Assembly: GCA_016169945.1 (NCBI GenBank)
Contig: JADLSH010000367.1
Coordinates: 5,206,001-5,270,000, forward strand
Direction of reading: 5' to 3'
Source: Trachythela sp. YZ-2020
Lineage: Eukaryota > Cnidaria > Anthozoa > Malacalcyonacea > Clavulariidae
Length of the DNA: 64,000 nucleotides
Part shown: positions 44,306 through 55,655 of the stretch, piece by piece
Layout: every line of letters starts with the position of its first letter
Numbering within the stretch: the stretch's first letter is position 1
Program-made: the position numbers and the translations under genes
The notes under the pieces: generated by a model
Told to the model about the DNA's origin: nothing
Databases searched by the model: none
The model's input: the letters and a program-made list of their open reading frames with translations, nothing else

Positions 44306-44326
44306 AAAGCGAAAAGAACAAAGAAG
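44306..44326 (+). promoter_or_regulatory. Polypurine tract of element K
   Basis: A 21-base run of A and G with one C, directly before the right LTR; the usual plus-strand priming site. Confidence 0.6.
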
Positions 44327-44333
44327 CCACGCT

Positions 44334-44583
44334 ACAATTGACATTGTTGTTGTTATGTTAAAGTTACATGAAGTAGGTCACACCATATAGACAATGACGT
44401 ATTTTGACTGTCATTGTTATTGTCAGGAAGTACGTCACACTAAAATGACGTATATGATTGACAGTCGAACGGTGTTTACATTTGAGAATACATCAATCCC
44501 GCTCGAGTGCATAACCTCGGCGATTTCTCGTTTTGTAATAAATCCTTTATATTGTGTCGTTCGTCTCTCGTTTTTATTTTTTA
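44334..44583 (+). repeat. Right LTR of element K
   Basis: Matches the left LTR apart from one-base indels near 44452 and 44493 and a change near 44566, and lacks the MITE. AATAAA is at 44539. Confidence 0.82.
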
Positions 44584-44855
44584 TTTTCTAAAAAGCCTTC
44601 AAAATTCGTGTAAAAACTCTCAAAACAACGCTTGGAAACGTTAAAATGATGATTTCAATCGTAAATATTCGTATTCTGTAGCTTCACTTCCGCTTAACCT
44701 CAAATTGATTCTCGCACCCAGTCCTCTTCCGGCCTCGGCTGATGAATTAAGTATAAAATACATTGTTATGTATTTCAAAAATAAAAAAAAATCCGCCCGC
44801 CCGACCTGAAAAATGTTGATGAGGTGGACGCTAAACAAATAATTTTTTTATGTGG
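44584..44855. other. Unidentified ~270-bp segment between element K and LINE F
   Basis: Not LINE sequence and not LTR. It includes an A-run with CCGCCCGCCC. It may be another insertion or filler that replaced ~130 bp of LINE at the element K insertion site, hiding the LTR target duplication. Confidence 0.4.
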
Positions 44856-45790
44856 CCTTAGTACGGTCTAATAATGCTGTAGCAGTTGAGTGAGATTTAC
44901 GATTGTAGCATTTAGTGAGATTTTTGTCAAATAATCATGACAAAATAAAATTCATATAAAATTCTTTCCATAATTTTGCTAACAGCTGGCAAAACAGAAA
45001 GTGGTCTGTAGTTACCAGGCATATTTTTTGGGCCATTTTTATAAAGAGGCAATACTCTTGCCATTTTCCACTCATCAGGGAAAGTGCACAGTGGAATAGC
45101 CTGATTAAAGATATAAGTTAATGAACTGGCGATAGCAGGTGCTGCTAGTTTTAAAATTTTACTTGAAATTTTATCAATGCCAGTGGCTTTTGCAATGGAA
45201 AGGCCATGCAGGAGATGGTAAACTTTGTTGGTAGTAATTGACTCAAATCTTGTGAATTCTGATTTAGGTTTCTTAATGTATTCTTGAAAATTGCAATTTG
45301 ACGTATCAAGTTTGCTAGCTAAGTCAGAACCAATATTTGAAAATAATTCATTGAAGTCCTCTGCAATGTCTTTAGAATTTGTTAAATTAATCGAGAAATT
45401 AATATTTCCATTTATATTCAACTCATTCACTTTTGCTGGCTTGTTTTGTTTGCCTAGTAAAATTGTTTATTGTTTTCCAAGCCTCTTTTGGATTTTGTTT
45501 TTGAGCAGCAATTTTCTTGGAGTAATAATCCTTTTTGGCCTTTCTTATTTGAATATTTACTTTATTTCTGGTTTGTTTATACACTTCCCAATCTGTTTCA
45601 AAGTTTTTCACTATGGCTTTTCTCTTAAATCTATCCCCCTTATGACAGTTATGTATAAACTTTTTATCTCATTAGTAATCCATGGGACTTTTTTTGATCT
45701 GATCCTTTTATGTCTAGGTTTATCATCCTATATTCTACACAAAGAACGATTTCAAGCTTTTTTTCTAAGGGAACAATTGGGCTCGTTTTG
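44856..45790 (-). pseudogene. LINE F: linker and N-terminal reverse transcriptase (reverse strand)
   Basis: From right to left: KRIRSKKVPWITNEI (~45700), a VYKQTRNKVNIQIRKAKKDY linker (45423-45611), IDKISSKILKLAAPAIASSL, FPDEWKMARVLPLYK and NYRPLSVLPAVSKIMERILY (to 44927), then in another frame HSTATALLDRT near 44870. It stops where LINE E takes up the sequence on the far side of element K with about 45 codons missing. The most economical reading is a single LINE copy (33671-45790). Confidence 0.8.
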
Positions 45791-45903
45791 AAATTATTTA
45801 CACTTGAGCATAATTCTAATCAGCTGATAGACGTTCTACCTAAAACAACAAAAGTTGTGTTTACATTCAGACTAAACGGACATTTTGAAAAGCGTTGAAA
45901 AGT

Positions 45904-46750
45904 TGAAATCCCACCCGGATTTTTGACTCAAGCACTAGTTGTGTTTTTCGATTTTTGCAGCCGAAACAGCAAGTTGTTTGAAGATAAAAAGTACATCACA
46001 CCATTTTATGATAGTTGTAGATGACTGCGTTTCGGTGAAAATACTCCAAGGCCCCGCGCCGCGAGAAGCGTTTACTTTCTCGTTGTGTGTTTGTCATTTC
46101 AGGTTACAAAGCTGTTTCTCCTGCGCTGCCTGCGCTGATTCTTTGATTTTTTCCGGCAAACGTTTTTTGAGTTTTTTTTGCTGTCATATCATCATCATAT
46201 TCATTTTTTAAGAAATTTTTTTGAAATCGTAAATCAGTAGGTGGTGTGTATAGTGGTGCATTACAGGTGGGACGGTCTGAGGGGTCTGGGGTTGCAGAAA
46301 TTTCAAATTTTTTTGTCTCTGTGGCTTGATTTCCGCATTTTTCCATTTGTTTTTCAGAAAAAATAAAAAAAACAAAATGGTTTTGTTGTTGTTTGAATAC
46401 CATAACTTTATTTCTCTACAGTTCCAGTTTTTATATTTTTTTGGATTTAAAGCACAGACACTGGGAAAAAAACTGGGAAATAGGAATCATGGGGGGGGGG
46501 GGGGCTGGGGGCTACATTATAAACCCTCCACCCCTATATTAATAAAGTTTATCTATTGATTTATATCGTAATAAAGATTGAGGCAATTATCGAAAATAGA
46601 TATAATGAAATAATATGGCATTTGATCAACGATGTGCGACCGACTGGATGCCGTTGAATCTTAGTCATGGTCGTTCGATTCTTCCGATTTTCCCATTTCG
46701 CCCAAATAACTTCTGATTGAACTCACTTTTGTTGAATGAATAATATCTAT
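45904..46750 (+). repeat. Dispersed repeat, copy 3, with internal insertion
   Basis: Matches the 28185-28742 family at 45904-46170 (from ACTCAAGCACTAGTTGTG) and again at ~46640-46745 (CCCATTTCGCCCAAATAACTTC). The part between carries an unrelated segment including 46240-46380, which resembles the reverse strand of 57420-57545, and a G13 run near 46490. Confidence 0.7.
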
Positions 46751-46959
46751 ATGTTGAAGAGAAATTTGTAGAGAAGATGCAGAAAACTGAAGAATAAATT
46801 TAGAATAGAAAATCAATTCGAATGACTATTAGATGAGAAAGATTTAATGTGAAGATGAATGAATAAAATGAAGAATGTGACTGTGAAAAGTAACATGTGC
46901 TTTACATGATTTTCAGGAACTGTTGATAGTAATTTGAATACTTTGAACATTATAATTTC

Positions 46960-47749
46960 CACTCATATTCAGGTTTTGTAATTTGTTTTAAATGGAATTT
47001 TTCTAATGTTTTTTTATCCGGATGTTTTTTGGATATGATACAATAGAGACTATATCTGGTGACGAGTTGGCTTGATTTGGAGCAAAAAAGCGACAAGACA
47101 TCTACAATATCGAAGGTATTAAAAATGAACAGAAGAACTACATAAAAACCTGATAAAACGTTCTTGGAGTATTCTTGGGACAACTATCATATTGTTAAAG
47201 AATAACTTGCGAGAATTTCTAACTGCCTCGATGACAAACAGCAAGGAAGAGGGACAAAACGTAAACATGGCGAAAATCGTCCATTGGTAGGGGGTATAAA
47301 GTACACTTAAACGTATTATTTCTCTACAAAATAGCCAGAATCTTTACGATATTGGTATTATATTTTAATGAGTATCATTTTTGTCTCTAGAAAAAGAATA
47401 GCCATTCTGTGGTGTTGGAACTTGTATATTAATTGTATAAATAATCAGTTGACCTGTTGTGGTGTATATCCACTCTCTCATAAAATATCATACCTAGACA
47501 TTTTCCACTCTCCTATGACCATCCCTAAAAGTAACCATTCTAAATGCTATAAGCACCCCAGAATGTTCAATGGTTTAGGAGATAGAGCTATGTCGACAGT
47601 GCTGTTTCTGGGTGTGGTCATTTTCACATGCCTGATTTGGGTTTTGGCACATACACAATGTTGTCTGTCATAGTAATTTTACCCTAAAACAGTTAAGATT
47701 ATCTGTCCTAAATGAAATGCATACAAACTGATTTGCAGGTCCTAGACTA
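46960..47749 (-). mobile_element. Inverted single-arm copy of the TAGTCTAGGACC family
   Basis: Ends with GGTCCTAGACTA at 47738-47749 and is collinear in reverse with 26715-27700. Diverged and without coding. Confidence 0.72.
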
Positions 47750-47799
47750 AGATACAATACTTTTCTTACAAAAGAAAGTGGTATTTTAGTATTTATTTT

Positions 47800-47960
47800 T
47801 TATTTTTACTTTGATATGATTTTTACTCTACCCACCCCTTGGCTTGGTCTATTTTTCTTTGACCCAACCTTTTCCTCTAATAAAATTTTGTTTACCCACC
47901 CATTTTCTCTTCGGTACCCCCTCGGCCATAAATAATGACCGGTCCCTTAGTGTGGACGTA
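47800..47960 (-). repeat. Repeat matching 26370-26530 (inverted)
   Basis: CATAAATAATGACCGGTCCC and AGTGTGGACGTAGCCT correspond to the reverse strand of the 26.25-26.53 kb region. Confidence 0.65.
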
Positions 47961-48055
47961 GCCTAAATCTACACAGAAATAATTCTTATTCAATAATCAT
48001 ATTAAAATCAATATATGAAATCTTATGAATTATTCAAATATAATGTCAACGATTC

Positions 48056-48187
48056 AATGTACTGATCTGTAACGATTGAGCAATGTCATTTATACGATAA
48101 ATGTACTGATCGTAACGATTCAGCAATGTCATTTCTACGATAAATGTACTGATCTGTAACGATTCAGCAATGTCAATTCTACATCTG
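48056..48187. repeat. Three tandem ~44-bp units
   Basis: Units start at 48056, 48100 and 48143 and share ACTGATCTGTAACGATT and CAGCAATGTC. Confidence 0.85.
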
Positions 48188-48210
48188 TAGTCGTTTTGAT
48201 CCACAGTTAA

Positions 48211-48252
48211 TACCCTAACCCTAACCCTAACACTAACCCTAACCCTAACCCT
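48211..48252 (-). repeat. Interstitial telomeric repeat (CCCTAA)n
   Basis: About seven CCCTAA units with one CACTAA variant. TTAGGG is the common metazoan telomere repeat. The tract is short, so an interstitial relic is likelier than a true chromosome end. Confidence 0.9.
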
Positions 48253-48408
48253 CTATGTAACAGCCTCTATTACGTCGGTTTCCAAAAGATCTATGGCGTC
48301 TGCAAGGTAAAATTTACGTGATCATCAGGAATATTATTTTCGCTTAAGGTTTCATGAGTTATGATGGGTATATATGAGGGCGCTTTCATATAAAGCGGTG
48401 CAACGGCT

Positions 48409-48633
48409 GTGATTTTGTTGATCGACGTGTGTTGCGGTAGTGGCCTGGGGCGAGCATGTTTTCGCGCGAAAATCCAAGCAAAACAAATTATTGTTTGTGT
48501 TGGCGTCTTGGCGATTCTTTTCTCATTTCTTTACTATATGAGAAGAAAATTATTCAAGCTTAAAGGTAAAATATTGGTTTTCCTATGGATACAATATATT
48601 TTTTGTGTAGAAACCGTTGTGAGAGAGATTTAA
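48409..48633 (+). CDS. Hypothetical short frame with membrane-like segment
   Basis: A 74-codon frame opens 50 bp after a TATATGA/TATAAAG region and has a hydrophobic stretch (IIVCVGVLAILFSFLYYM) that could cross a membrane, with basic residues after it (RRKLFKLK). A donor-like AAAG|GTAAAA lies at 48564. I do not recognise it and cannot exclude chance. Confidence 0.2.
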   Translation: MILLIDVCCGSGLGRACFRAKIQAKQIIVCVGVLAILFSFLYYMRRKLFKLKGKILVFLWIQYIFCVETVVREI

Positions 48634-48679
48634 TGTGGAATATTGTCCTTGATAGCTAGCTTTGGCTTTCCCGATTTCC

Positions 48680-49022
48680 ATGGCGGCGAAAATATATTTT
48701 TACAACGACGATAATAACAGCACCTTAGAATGCGGGTATGTTAAAGTTTATTTGCTTAATATCTCATGCTTATATTTTAAGAGTTTGTTCCAAATCGAAG
48801 TCTATTCTTAGGACATATCAAGCCTGAAAACGATTGTTTTTAATGCAAAATATTTTCCAGTTGACCACACCAGTACTAGTAATCAAAGAAATTACAAGAA
48901 AGGAGACAGTTCCACATCTGCAAGTAATACTGAACAAATACTTGTCAAATAGAGATGGTGAAAGATCGGCCTTAAAACAGGTTTTTGTGACGATTAAAGT
49001 CGACGAACTTTGCGTGTTGTAG
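48680..49022 (+). CDS. Candidate small two-exon gene, function unknown
   Basis: Exon 1 would run from ATG at 48680 (GATTTCCATGG, a Kozak-like C at -3 is not ideal) for 20 codons to a weak donor (TAT|GTTAAAG after 48739); a stronger donor at 48736 breaks frame. Exon 2 would run from an acceptor TTTTCCAG at 48860 to TAG at 49020-49022, 53 codons including IKEITRKETVPHLQVIL and VFVTIKVDELCVL. Joined length ~73 residues; no domain recognised. The exon 2 peptide core is repeated with substitutions on the reverse strand at 50563-50703. A CpG-bearing upstream region (48380-48480) could be a promoter. Confidence 0.3.
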
Positions 49023-50562
49023 CTACAACAATTAACAATTGATTGTTGTTGCCCGGACGTTGTTCATACTTGTATAAAATACGACAGTATATTTAATTGG
49101 TCCAAGAAAATAGTTCATTGTTTGCTGAGGCACAATAAATAGAAAGTACTTATGCTGTTATGTATTTTTTCTTGTATTCACTAATTTAATACACTGGTCA
49201 GATACTCAGATTGACAGAATTCGTCAGAATGTTCTACTACATGGGTTGCACTGCCAATAATTGGATTGCAATAAATGCCACAACAGCATGTACAAAATAT
49301 ATTGTTCACACTGTATGCACCAAGTTACCAACCCAAAAAAGTGTGTCACAAATTTGTCTACTGTGTCAGTCTCAAGAGATTGATTACAGGTCATCTATAT
49401 AAAACATCATGCTGTGGCATTTAGTTTCCTTATGAATTAAATGAACAATTTATTTACAACATGTATTTTAAGCTTGAATCTGTACAGAGGAAGCAGGGGT
49501 GGTGCTAGTGGGGAATACATGGGAAACACACCAATATATTAGGGATTGTCATATTCAGTTGCTGTGTTTGAGCTACAAAGCATATAATATGCATTAAGTC
49601 TTGGTTCAAAAATTATAGACTCCCTTTCCAGAATCTGAAATTTAAATTATTTTTCAGTATCCATTCCAACTGAGTTACCCATTCCTGACCCATCTCACTG
49701 TTACAAGTAACAATAACAACATAAGACACAACAGTCAACAACTAGACACTAAATAAGTTGGTATCATGATACACTAAGATGCATATATATAAACCTTAAG
49801 CAAACTTGTATGCACTTGTCTTGAATGTCGATTAAAGACATTTAATGTTATACCAATGTTTGAAATTTTGTAGTATCAAGTCAGGATTCAAGTCATTCAC
49901 GATTTAGTATCCCACACCAAATTTTAGTATCTTGTGGATATCAGGATACTGCAAATTTCAGACCTTGCCTTTAAAAGGATGGCCTAATATATTTAGCCCC
50001 TGTTTTTTCCTGTGCCAAGGAATTGATGACACCATAGCTGACAAGTAGATCAGGAACTTAAGGTATAAATCTAGTTTAAAGACATATTAAAAAGAAATTT
50101 GAATTAATAAAAACATTTGTCAATGAGAACTTTCACAATAGCATTGGCCAGTTATCATGGTATGCTGATTTATTGCATACAGCTTTTTGCAAAATTCTTT
50201 ACAGGACACAGAATCAGAATGTTTCAGACATGTAAAATCTTTCACAGAAATTTTAAACATACTTTTACAAGAAATATACAGTATAAAAATTAAAATAGTT
50301 TTTATGACTTCACTACAAACATAATACTAAATTTGAAGCATGAACTGAGCATAGAAAGTATACTGTTATTTACAAGCACTAATAAATTCTATATGTCCTA
50401 TATGGCGACTGTGCATCACGGCCACTTACGCGTAAAGTTTCTGTAATAACATTCGTTTTCAGCCTGATTCAGCGATTCCTCATTATTTATACGCGCAATA
50501 TCACTCCCACAAGACGTCCTTTCTCGTTTCTTGATTTACTATTACTGCGGAAGGCAAATTAT
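49023..50562. other. No gene recognised
   Basis: AT-rich sequence between the two inverted copies of the 140-bp segment; only short open frames. Confidence 0.4.
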
Positions 50563-50703
50563 TGTAGCTACAACACGCAAAGTTCGTCGACTTTAATCGT
50601 CACAAAAACCCGTTTTAAGGCCGATCTTTCACCATTACTACTTGCCCAGTATCACTTGCAGATGTGGAACTGTCTCCTTTCTTGTAATTTCTTTGATTAC
50701 TAC
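50563..50703 (-). repeat. Inverted duplicate of 48884-49027
   Basis: Reverse-strand match including GAGACAGTTCCACATCTGCA and GTCGACGAACTTTGCGTGTT. It carries the IKEITRKETVPHLQVIL peptide but then has stops, because a ~16-base piece is missing. Confidence 0.8.
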
Positions 50704-52457
50704 ACCGAGAGGCACAGTACGGCGATTTATTCCAAAATTCTCACGTGAATATGGGTTACAATTCCATGACACGCACGAAATAGGGTTAGGGATTGGGTCG
50801 GGTTGGGGTCAAGATCAAAGAGAAATATTCGTGATTGCGTGTCATGGAATTATAACCTGAATATGCTCACTCACGGCTGACAACAACATACACACGCGAA
50901 CAGTTTTTTCGCCGAGAAACGCCCGAAATCAAACCAAATCGGTGACTTTTAACAATATACCAATTCCTTTACATATTTCCAATTAAACTTCAATAATTCC
51001 ATCGCTCAACACAGCGCAAATTGAAAATATTTCCTCGTACTGCACTCCTTGTACGACGGCCATTGGTGGTCCCTCCAATATGGCCGCCAAATCCAAAACT
51101 GGCTTCAATTTTCATAGTTATAGAAGCTCGATCCAGGTACTATATTTTCAGATCAGTCTTCTCGCCCGCACGTCTCTCATCCGCCCGTTTTTCCCTTTTA
51201 GTGGAAGGCGGGAAAAATAAAGGCCTGACATTCAGGTTAACCTAGGCTGCAAGACGTGAATCCTTATGTTCAAACTTTTTCAACAAAAACGTTCTTTCCC
51301 AGTCTTCGCCGTTGTCTAATCTAATCCAAATTGAAAACTCTCCCACTTATAATTTAAGGGCTTCTAATAAAACTCGCAACAATTAAATGTAGGACTGGAC
51401 GTTTTGGAAATTCTCTTATACCATCATGCGTAACGAACTATAACGAACATTGACAAGGCATGCATTATATTCTTGATAGATATTGATATATTGTATTAAA
51501 ATTTAGCTTAGGATGTACCTTTGTAAGTTATTTTATACTTCTTTTATTATTTGTAAATTATCTATATCTCAAATTGTAAATTATTCTATTATTTGTGAAC
51601 TGTAATTTTACTATTATTGTACATAATGGACGTATTTCAACTTACGGGTTGCAAAGTCTATATTTCTTCTAACAAATTTCAAATCTTTGCAAAAACTAGG
51701 AATAACATTATTATATCACTGAATGGATAACCATTGTTGGACTGAGCCATTCATATCCGGCAGATTTCTTTTCTTCTGTACAAATTGTTCCCAAAAAGAA
51801 GAATACCTGTACAACAGTTTAGTGACACACGGAGATTGTGCCGACCAACTGACACTGCACATACAGAATGATGTGCTCAGGCACAGAATCTGACCAAAAT
51901 CTGCAATACAGTAAATACAGCATCCCCTCACAACTAGTTGAAATAGCTGCATTCTTCCTACCAGTTCTTCCACTAGAAGCTGCTAACTCATAGGAGTCAT
52001 AATTGCTCCACTTTCATCACTGGAATCCAGGGTAGTGGAGGGAAGGAGTCATTTTCCACTCCATTTTGGATCGTGCCCAGGTTTAAAGATTGTTTGTGGA
52101 TGAGTATTTTGACAGAGCATTCATTCTTAACTGACAAGAATGCTGTGGTGGTAAGTAAGGCGTGGGTCAACAGGCCTTAAAATATCCGTCAGCAGTGCCG
52201 TCGGTCAAAATGTCCGGTGTCTTTCAGAATGGGTCGGACATTTTTATAATAATGTCCGATGGCCTTATGTTTAGTTTGGCGCGAAAATGTATTCTTCAGA
52301 AAATACTCACCTTTTGTTTCTCCCAAAGTCGTTTTAAATAACTGCCATGACCATTGACCACAAGCAAATAAGTAATGCTTTTCCAACGTTGCTCTGATTG
52401 GTCGACCACATCGGAACACTTCCGGAACACACACATCGTCAATAATCGGTTTATATG
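50704..52457. other. No clear gene; possible reverse-strand first exon near 52.3 kb
   Basis: Includes a GGGTTAGGGATTGGGTCGGG-like stretch at 50780-50810 and a CpG-richer part at 51030-51190. On the reverse strand a CCAATCA box (52402-52408) is followed ~90 bp later by a strong donor (AAAAG|GTGAGT at 52310). That fits the start of a transcribed region, but no coding exon can be identified. Confidence 0.25.
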
Positions 52458-52693
52458 GGTTTTCACTTGTTTCCATCTATCAAACTGACGTTATGCAATT
52501 TTCCCAATCTTCAAAAATTTTCATATTCGTTTTTCTTGATTTTTCTTCATCAATTTGGCTAGGGTTAGGTTAGAGTTAGGTTTTGGGTTGGGGGTTCGGG
52601 CAAGTTTTAGGGTTAGGGTCAGTTACAAAGTTTTTAACTTTACTTGAAAAAATGACGTAACGTCAGTTTGGTAGATGGAAACAAGTGGCGACC
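52458..52693. mobile_element. MITE with 9-bp target duplication and TTAGGG-like core, copy 1
   Basis: Termini GGTTTTCACTTGTTTCC and reverse-complement-like GGAAACAAGTGGCGACC; inverted arms of ~35 bp. Target duplication GTTTATATG at 52449-52457 and 52694-52702. The centre (52560-52620) is degenerate GGTTAG/GGGTTA repeat. Nine-base duplications are typical of Mutator-like elements. Non-coding. Confidence 0.9.
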
Positions 52694-53152
52694 GTTTATA
52701 TGGCGTTGAGGAGTGCCTATGAGTGGAGTTTTGCCGTACGGCTAGACTTTGCCCTTAATACATGACTTCTGCGACGAATTATAGTTTAAAGTATAGATAA
52801 TTGTTGAAATAATGAAAATTTTTGAAATAATATGATTGTTTTTGCGGCAGCATTTTGGACATGCGGGCAGAGGATGGTATTCTATGACTTCAATTCCCTC
52901 GGCCTTATCAACCCATGCACGCTGCACATTAAAAGACTTCAGTTATGTAACTTGCATGCGAATGAGTGGACTCAGGAACAAGAGTATGTGACCATTATGG
53001 GATCGGTCAATTCGCTCAATCACATCAATCAGGAAGAGAAAAATCGCCGACAAAATTGCTAGTGTGAACCAGGCTTTAGATTGATAGAATTCTTGGTTTA
53101 TAAGCATTGAGAAATGAAGGTTAACCCTATGTTCCTAACAGTAAACCCCACT

Positions 53153-54984
53153 CAGGGCCGTAGCTAGCAGGTAAAAGTTGGGGGGTGTAAGTCGAAAATT
53201 TCCGAATCACACAATTGTTTTCCGAATAAGTAGCGGTACGCGCCGTAACCTAGGGGCGTTAACCTATGGGGTTCGGAGGCATGTTCCCGCGGAAAATTTT
53301 CAATTATAGGATCTCGGAAATGGCATTTCCCGCATTCTGAGAGCAATAATGAATTTGCCGGCACATTTCTACATTTGTGCAATGAACTTGATGGCGCAGC
53401 TGCCTGTAGTGTAGCAAACCGAATTAATGTTAACTAAAGTAAAATACTATGATTGTATCAGTTCTTTCTCACATCCGATATTATCGTAATTATAGCTATG
53501 TCCCTGTGATAGTTAATTTGTAATAACAATTGCTTTTTAGAGTTACTGACTCTGAGTTAAATTGATAGGTAAGCCAGTTACTGTAAATGTGTGAAATTCC
53601 CAACTAAGCTTCCCAAATATCCGAGATTCCCAAAAATCCCAATGTTCCCACTTTCGTTCCCAGTCCCCAAGACCCCAACCTGCGAACGGGGATCGCGCCG
53701 GTTTCTCGAAATATGCGTAATACTTCATGTTGTATAAATGAAACATACTTCAGTTGGATAAACTGATCTAGTATAACATTTGTAACATAAAGTTCAATAG
53801 GATGCCAGCAGACGAACGCTGGATTTTTTGAAAATTGTTATTATATTGTTTATTTTAATAATTTTACAAAAAAATCAATTTTTAATTCTCGAACTTTCTG
53901 TTCTCAAAAATCCCAAAAAAATCCCGAGCATGAATTTTTAAAACAAAAATCCCAAAAAGTTCCCAACTGCTTTTTAAAATCCCGAGATCTTGGGATAAAA
54001 TCCCGAACTTGGCAACCCTGGGAGTCGGTATACTATATACGTCTAATCGTCTATACATTTATTCTAATTAAAAAGAGCATAAATCGTAATGCAAAAATTA
54101 TACGATTCATCAACGGGAATAGGATTTCCAACAGAGTAATGTGACTAATGTCCTCATGCTAGTCATGTCCTACTGTTCCTATTCACTAAATGTATGATTG
54201 TATAAACCAACCACATTTAATAAACCGGTAAACCAGGCAACCACACAGACTGCCAGACTCACAACGGCAACGTTTTGCGCTAATTCAGTCGTCTTCGGAA
54301 CCAACTGTCAAGCCCTATATCGATTTACTCATCATAGGTATAGACTCATAACTGAACTACTACCTAACTACCTCTTAAAAAGTAACAAAATGTAATTATA
54401 AAACGCACCTTAAATGGGTTATCTGGTGCGCCAGCGACTTTAAACCCAATATGCTTGTGCGCTTTCAGATGAGTGCTATGCATGACACAATTCGTTGTGC
54501 TTCCTCGCAGTCGGACAGTCCGAGTCAAATGTAGCGTGACAAACGAGACATTCTACTTTAAAGCGTTTCTTTTTCGGAGGCATAACGTTAAACAAAACTC
54601 GATATTTGGATATGCACATGAATTGTGAAAAGTTCCTCAACAACGTTTTTTACGGAAATTGGCCAGATTGCGGAAAAGTGAAAACGGACACCCTGCGCGG
54701 TCGGGAGCCTGTTTAAAATCCGGAAATAATAGACACTAGACAAAGCAAAAGGTGTCATGCATTTAATAAACCGACAAATATAGATTTCTTATCTGTGCGA
54801 TAATGGGAATGTTAGGATTTTGTTCTTTTAATTTGTAAACACTCTTGCTGTTTACTGACTTAGATTTTGTTTATCCAATGTTGCCGTAGTTTTCCGAATG
54901 AGTAACTCAATTTTCCGAATATTCCAATTTCAATAAAGTTGGGGGTGCGTCACCCCCCCAATACCCCCCCTCAGTACGGCCCTG
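53153..54984 (-). mobile_element. 1.8-kb non-autonomous hAT element
   Basis: Target duplication ACCCCACT at 53145-53152 and 54985-54992. Termini CAGGGCCGTAGCTA / TCAGTACGGCCCTG with adjacent G and C runs. The interior retains the first exon of a hAT transposase (54476-54583, reverse strand) but no core. A nested stretch of CCCAAAAATCCC-type repeats at 53590-54020 may be a separate insertion. Confidence 0.92.
54476..54583 (-). CDS. hAT remnant exon: C2H2-type finger peptide
   Basis: A 35-codon reverse frame starts MPPKKKRFKVECLVCHATF: a basic, nuclear-signal-like start and then a C-x2-C...H...H finger (CLVC ... HNELCH). It matches in layout the finger exon of the 1.7-5.8 kb hAT. A TAG stops it after the finger. 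It is likely the surviving N-terminal exon of this family's transposase. Confidence 0.6.
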   Translation of the reverse strand: MPPKKKRFKVECLVCHATFDSDCPTARKHNELCHA

Positions 54985-55035
54985 ACCCCACTGCCCTAAC
55001 CCCAATATTTACCTTTCTTTTGTAAACTGGAACAC

Positions 55036-55655
55036 TTGCTAAACTACTTTGTTCAAAGTTCATCAATTGTATATGTCAAAATATTCTCATACTGGCACGA
55101 GTACCTGGACATGGTATATGTTTTCAGAGCTCTATCTGCATCAGATGATCCCTATATTTGCATCAAATCATCCGGTCGCTTAACAAGACAATCAAACCAA
55201 GGCAAAGAAATAACTTTAAACATTCCTAAAGCTAACATGCTAACTTTTCAGAATAGTCTCTACTGTAGAGCTCCCAGAGTTTTTAACTCTTTACCATCAG
55301 CATTGCGCTGTAGTGATCTTACTATTAGCCAATTTAAGTCTAAACTGTTGTCGTACTATCACGGCCTAACTGAACAAGTATATGATGTTAATATTCCACA
55401 AACTTTAAAAACAGTCTGTGTAAAATGTCACTCGTGCCGTCCTCTTTCTAGTTTGGTTGTTAAAATGTGTTGTTAGTTCTCAGTTTTGTCTTAGTCCCAA
55501 AGTAGCTACTGTATATCAAGTGTTTGATTATATTATGTATATATCTCATTATATAACTAGGGATCCCGTAATGGAGCAGCATTGCAGCAAGCTCTGTGGG
55601 TCATCCCTGTCACTTTTGACAAAGCTTGTAAATAAATAAATAAATAAATATTCAA
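55036..55655 (+). pseudogene. LINE H: 3' end only
   Basis: A 146-residue frame whose second half has the LINE C-terminal signature (GRLTRQSNQGKEITL ... FQNSLYCRAPRVFNSLPSAL, SQFKSKLLSYY). A 3' UTR and an AAAT-repeat tail (55632-55652) follow. No RT remains; typical 5' truncation. Confidence 0.78.

Larger units (their letters stand above)
34906..44583 (+). mobile_element. Ty3/Gypsy-like LTR retrotransposon (element K) with nested insertions
   Basis: The two LTRs (234 bp each once the MITE and its duplication are subtracted) differ at only a few positions, showing a fairly recent insertion. Inside, in order: primer site, gag, protease, reverse transcriptase, RNase H, integrase and purine tract. 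Own length is about 5.6 kb; the remainder is LINE D with its palindrome, plus the hAT MITE. All coding regions have stops or frameshifts. The RT box reads LADDLY, a variant of the usual YxDD that I recall from a Gypsy-like group in marine invertebrates. Confidence 0.9.

Noticed and set aside
44740..44760. GGCTGATGAATTAAG as a hammerhead core
   Set aside because: No GAAA within range and no flanking stem I pairing.
45291..45791. A 166-codon forward frame with hydrophobic stretches that could be a membrane protein
   Set aside because: It is the opposite strand of LINE F reverse transcriptase and linker.
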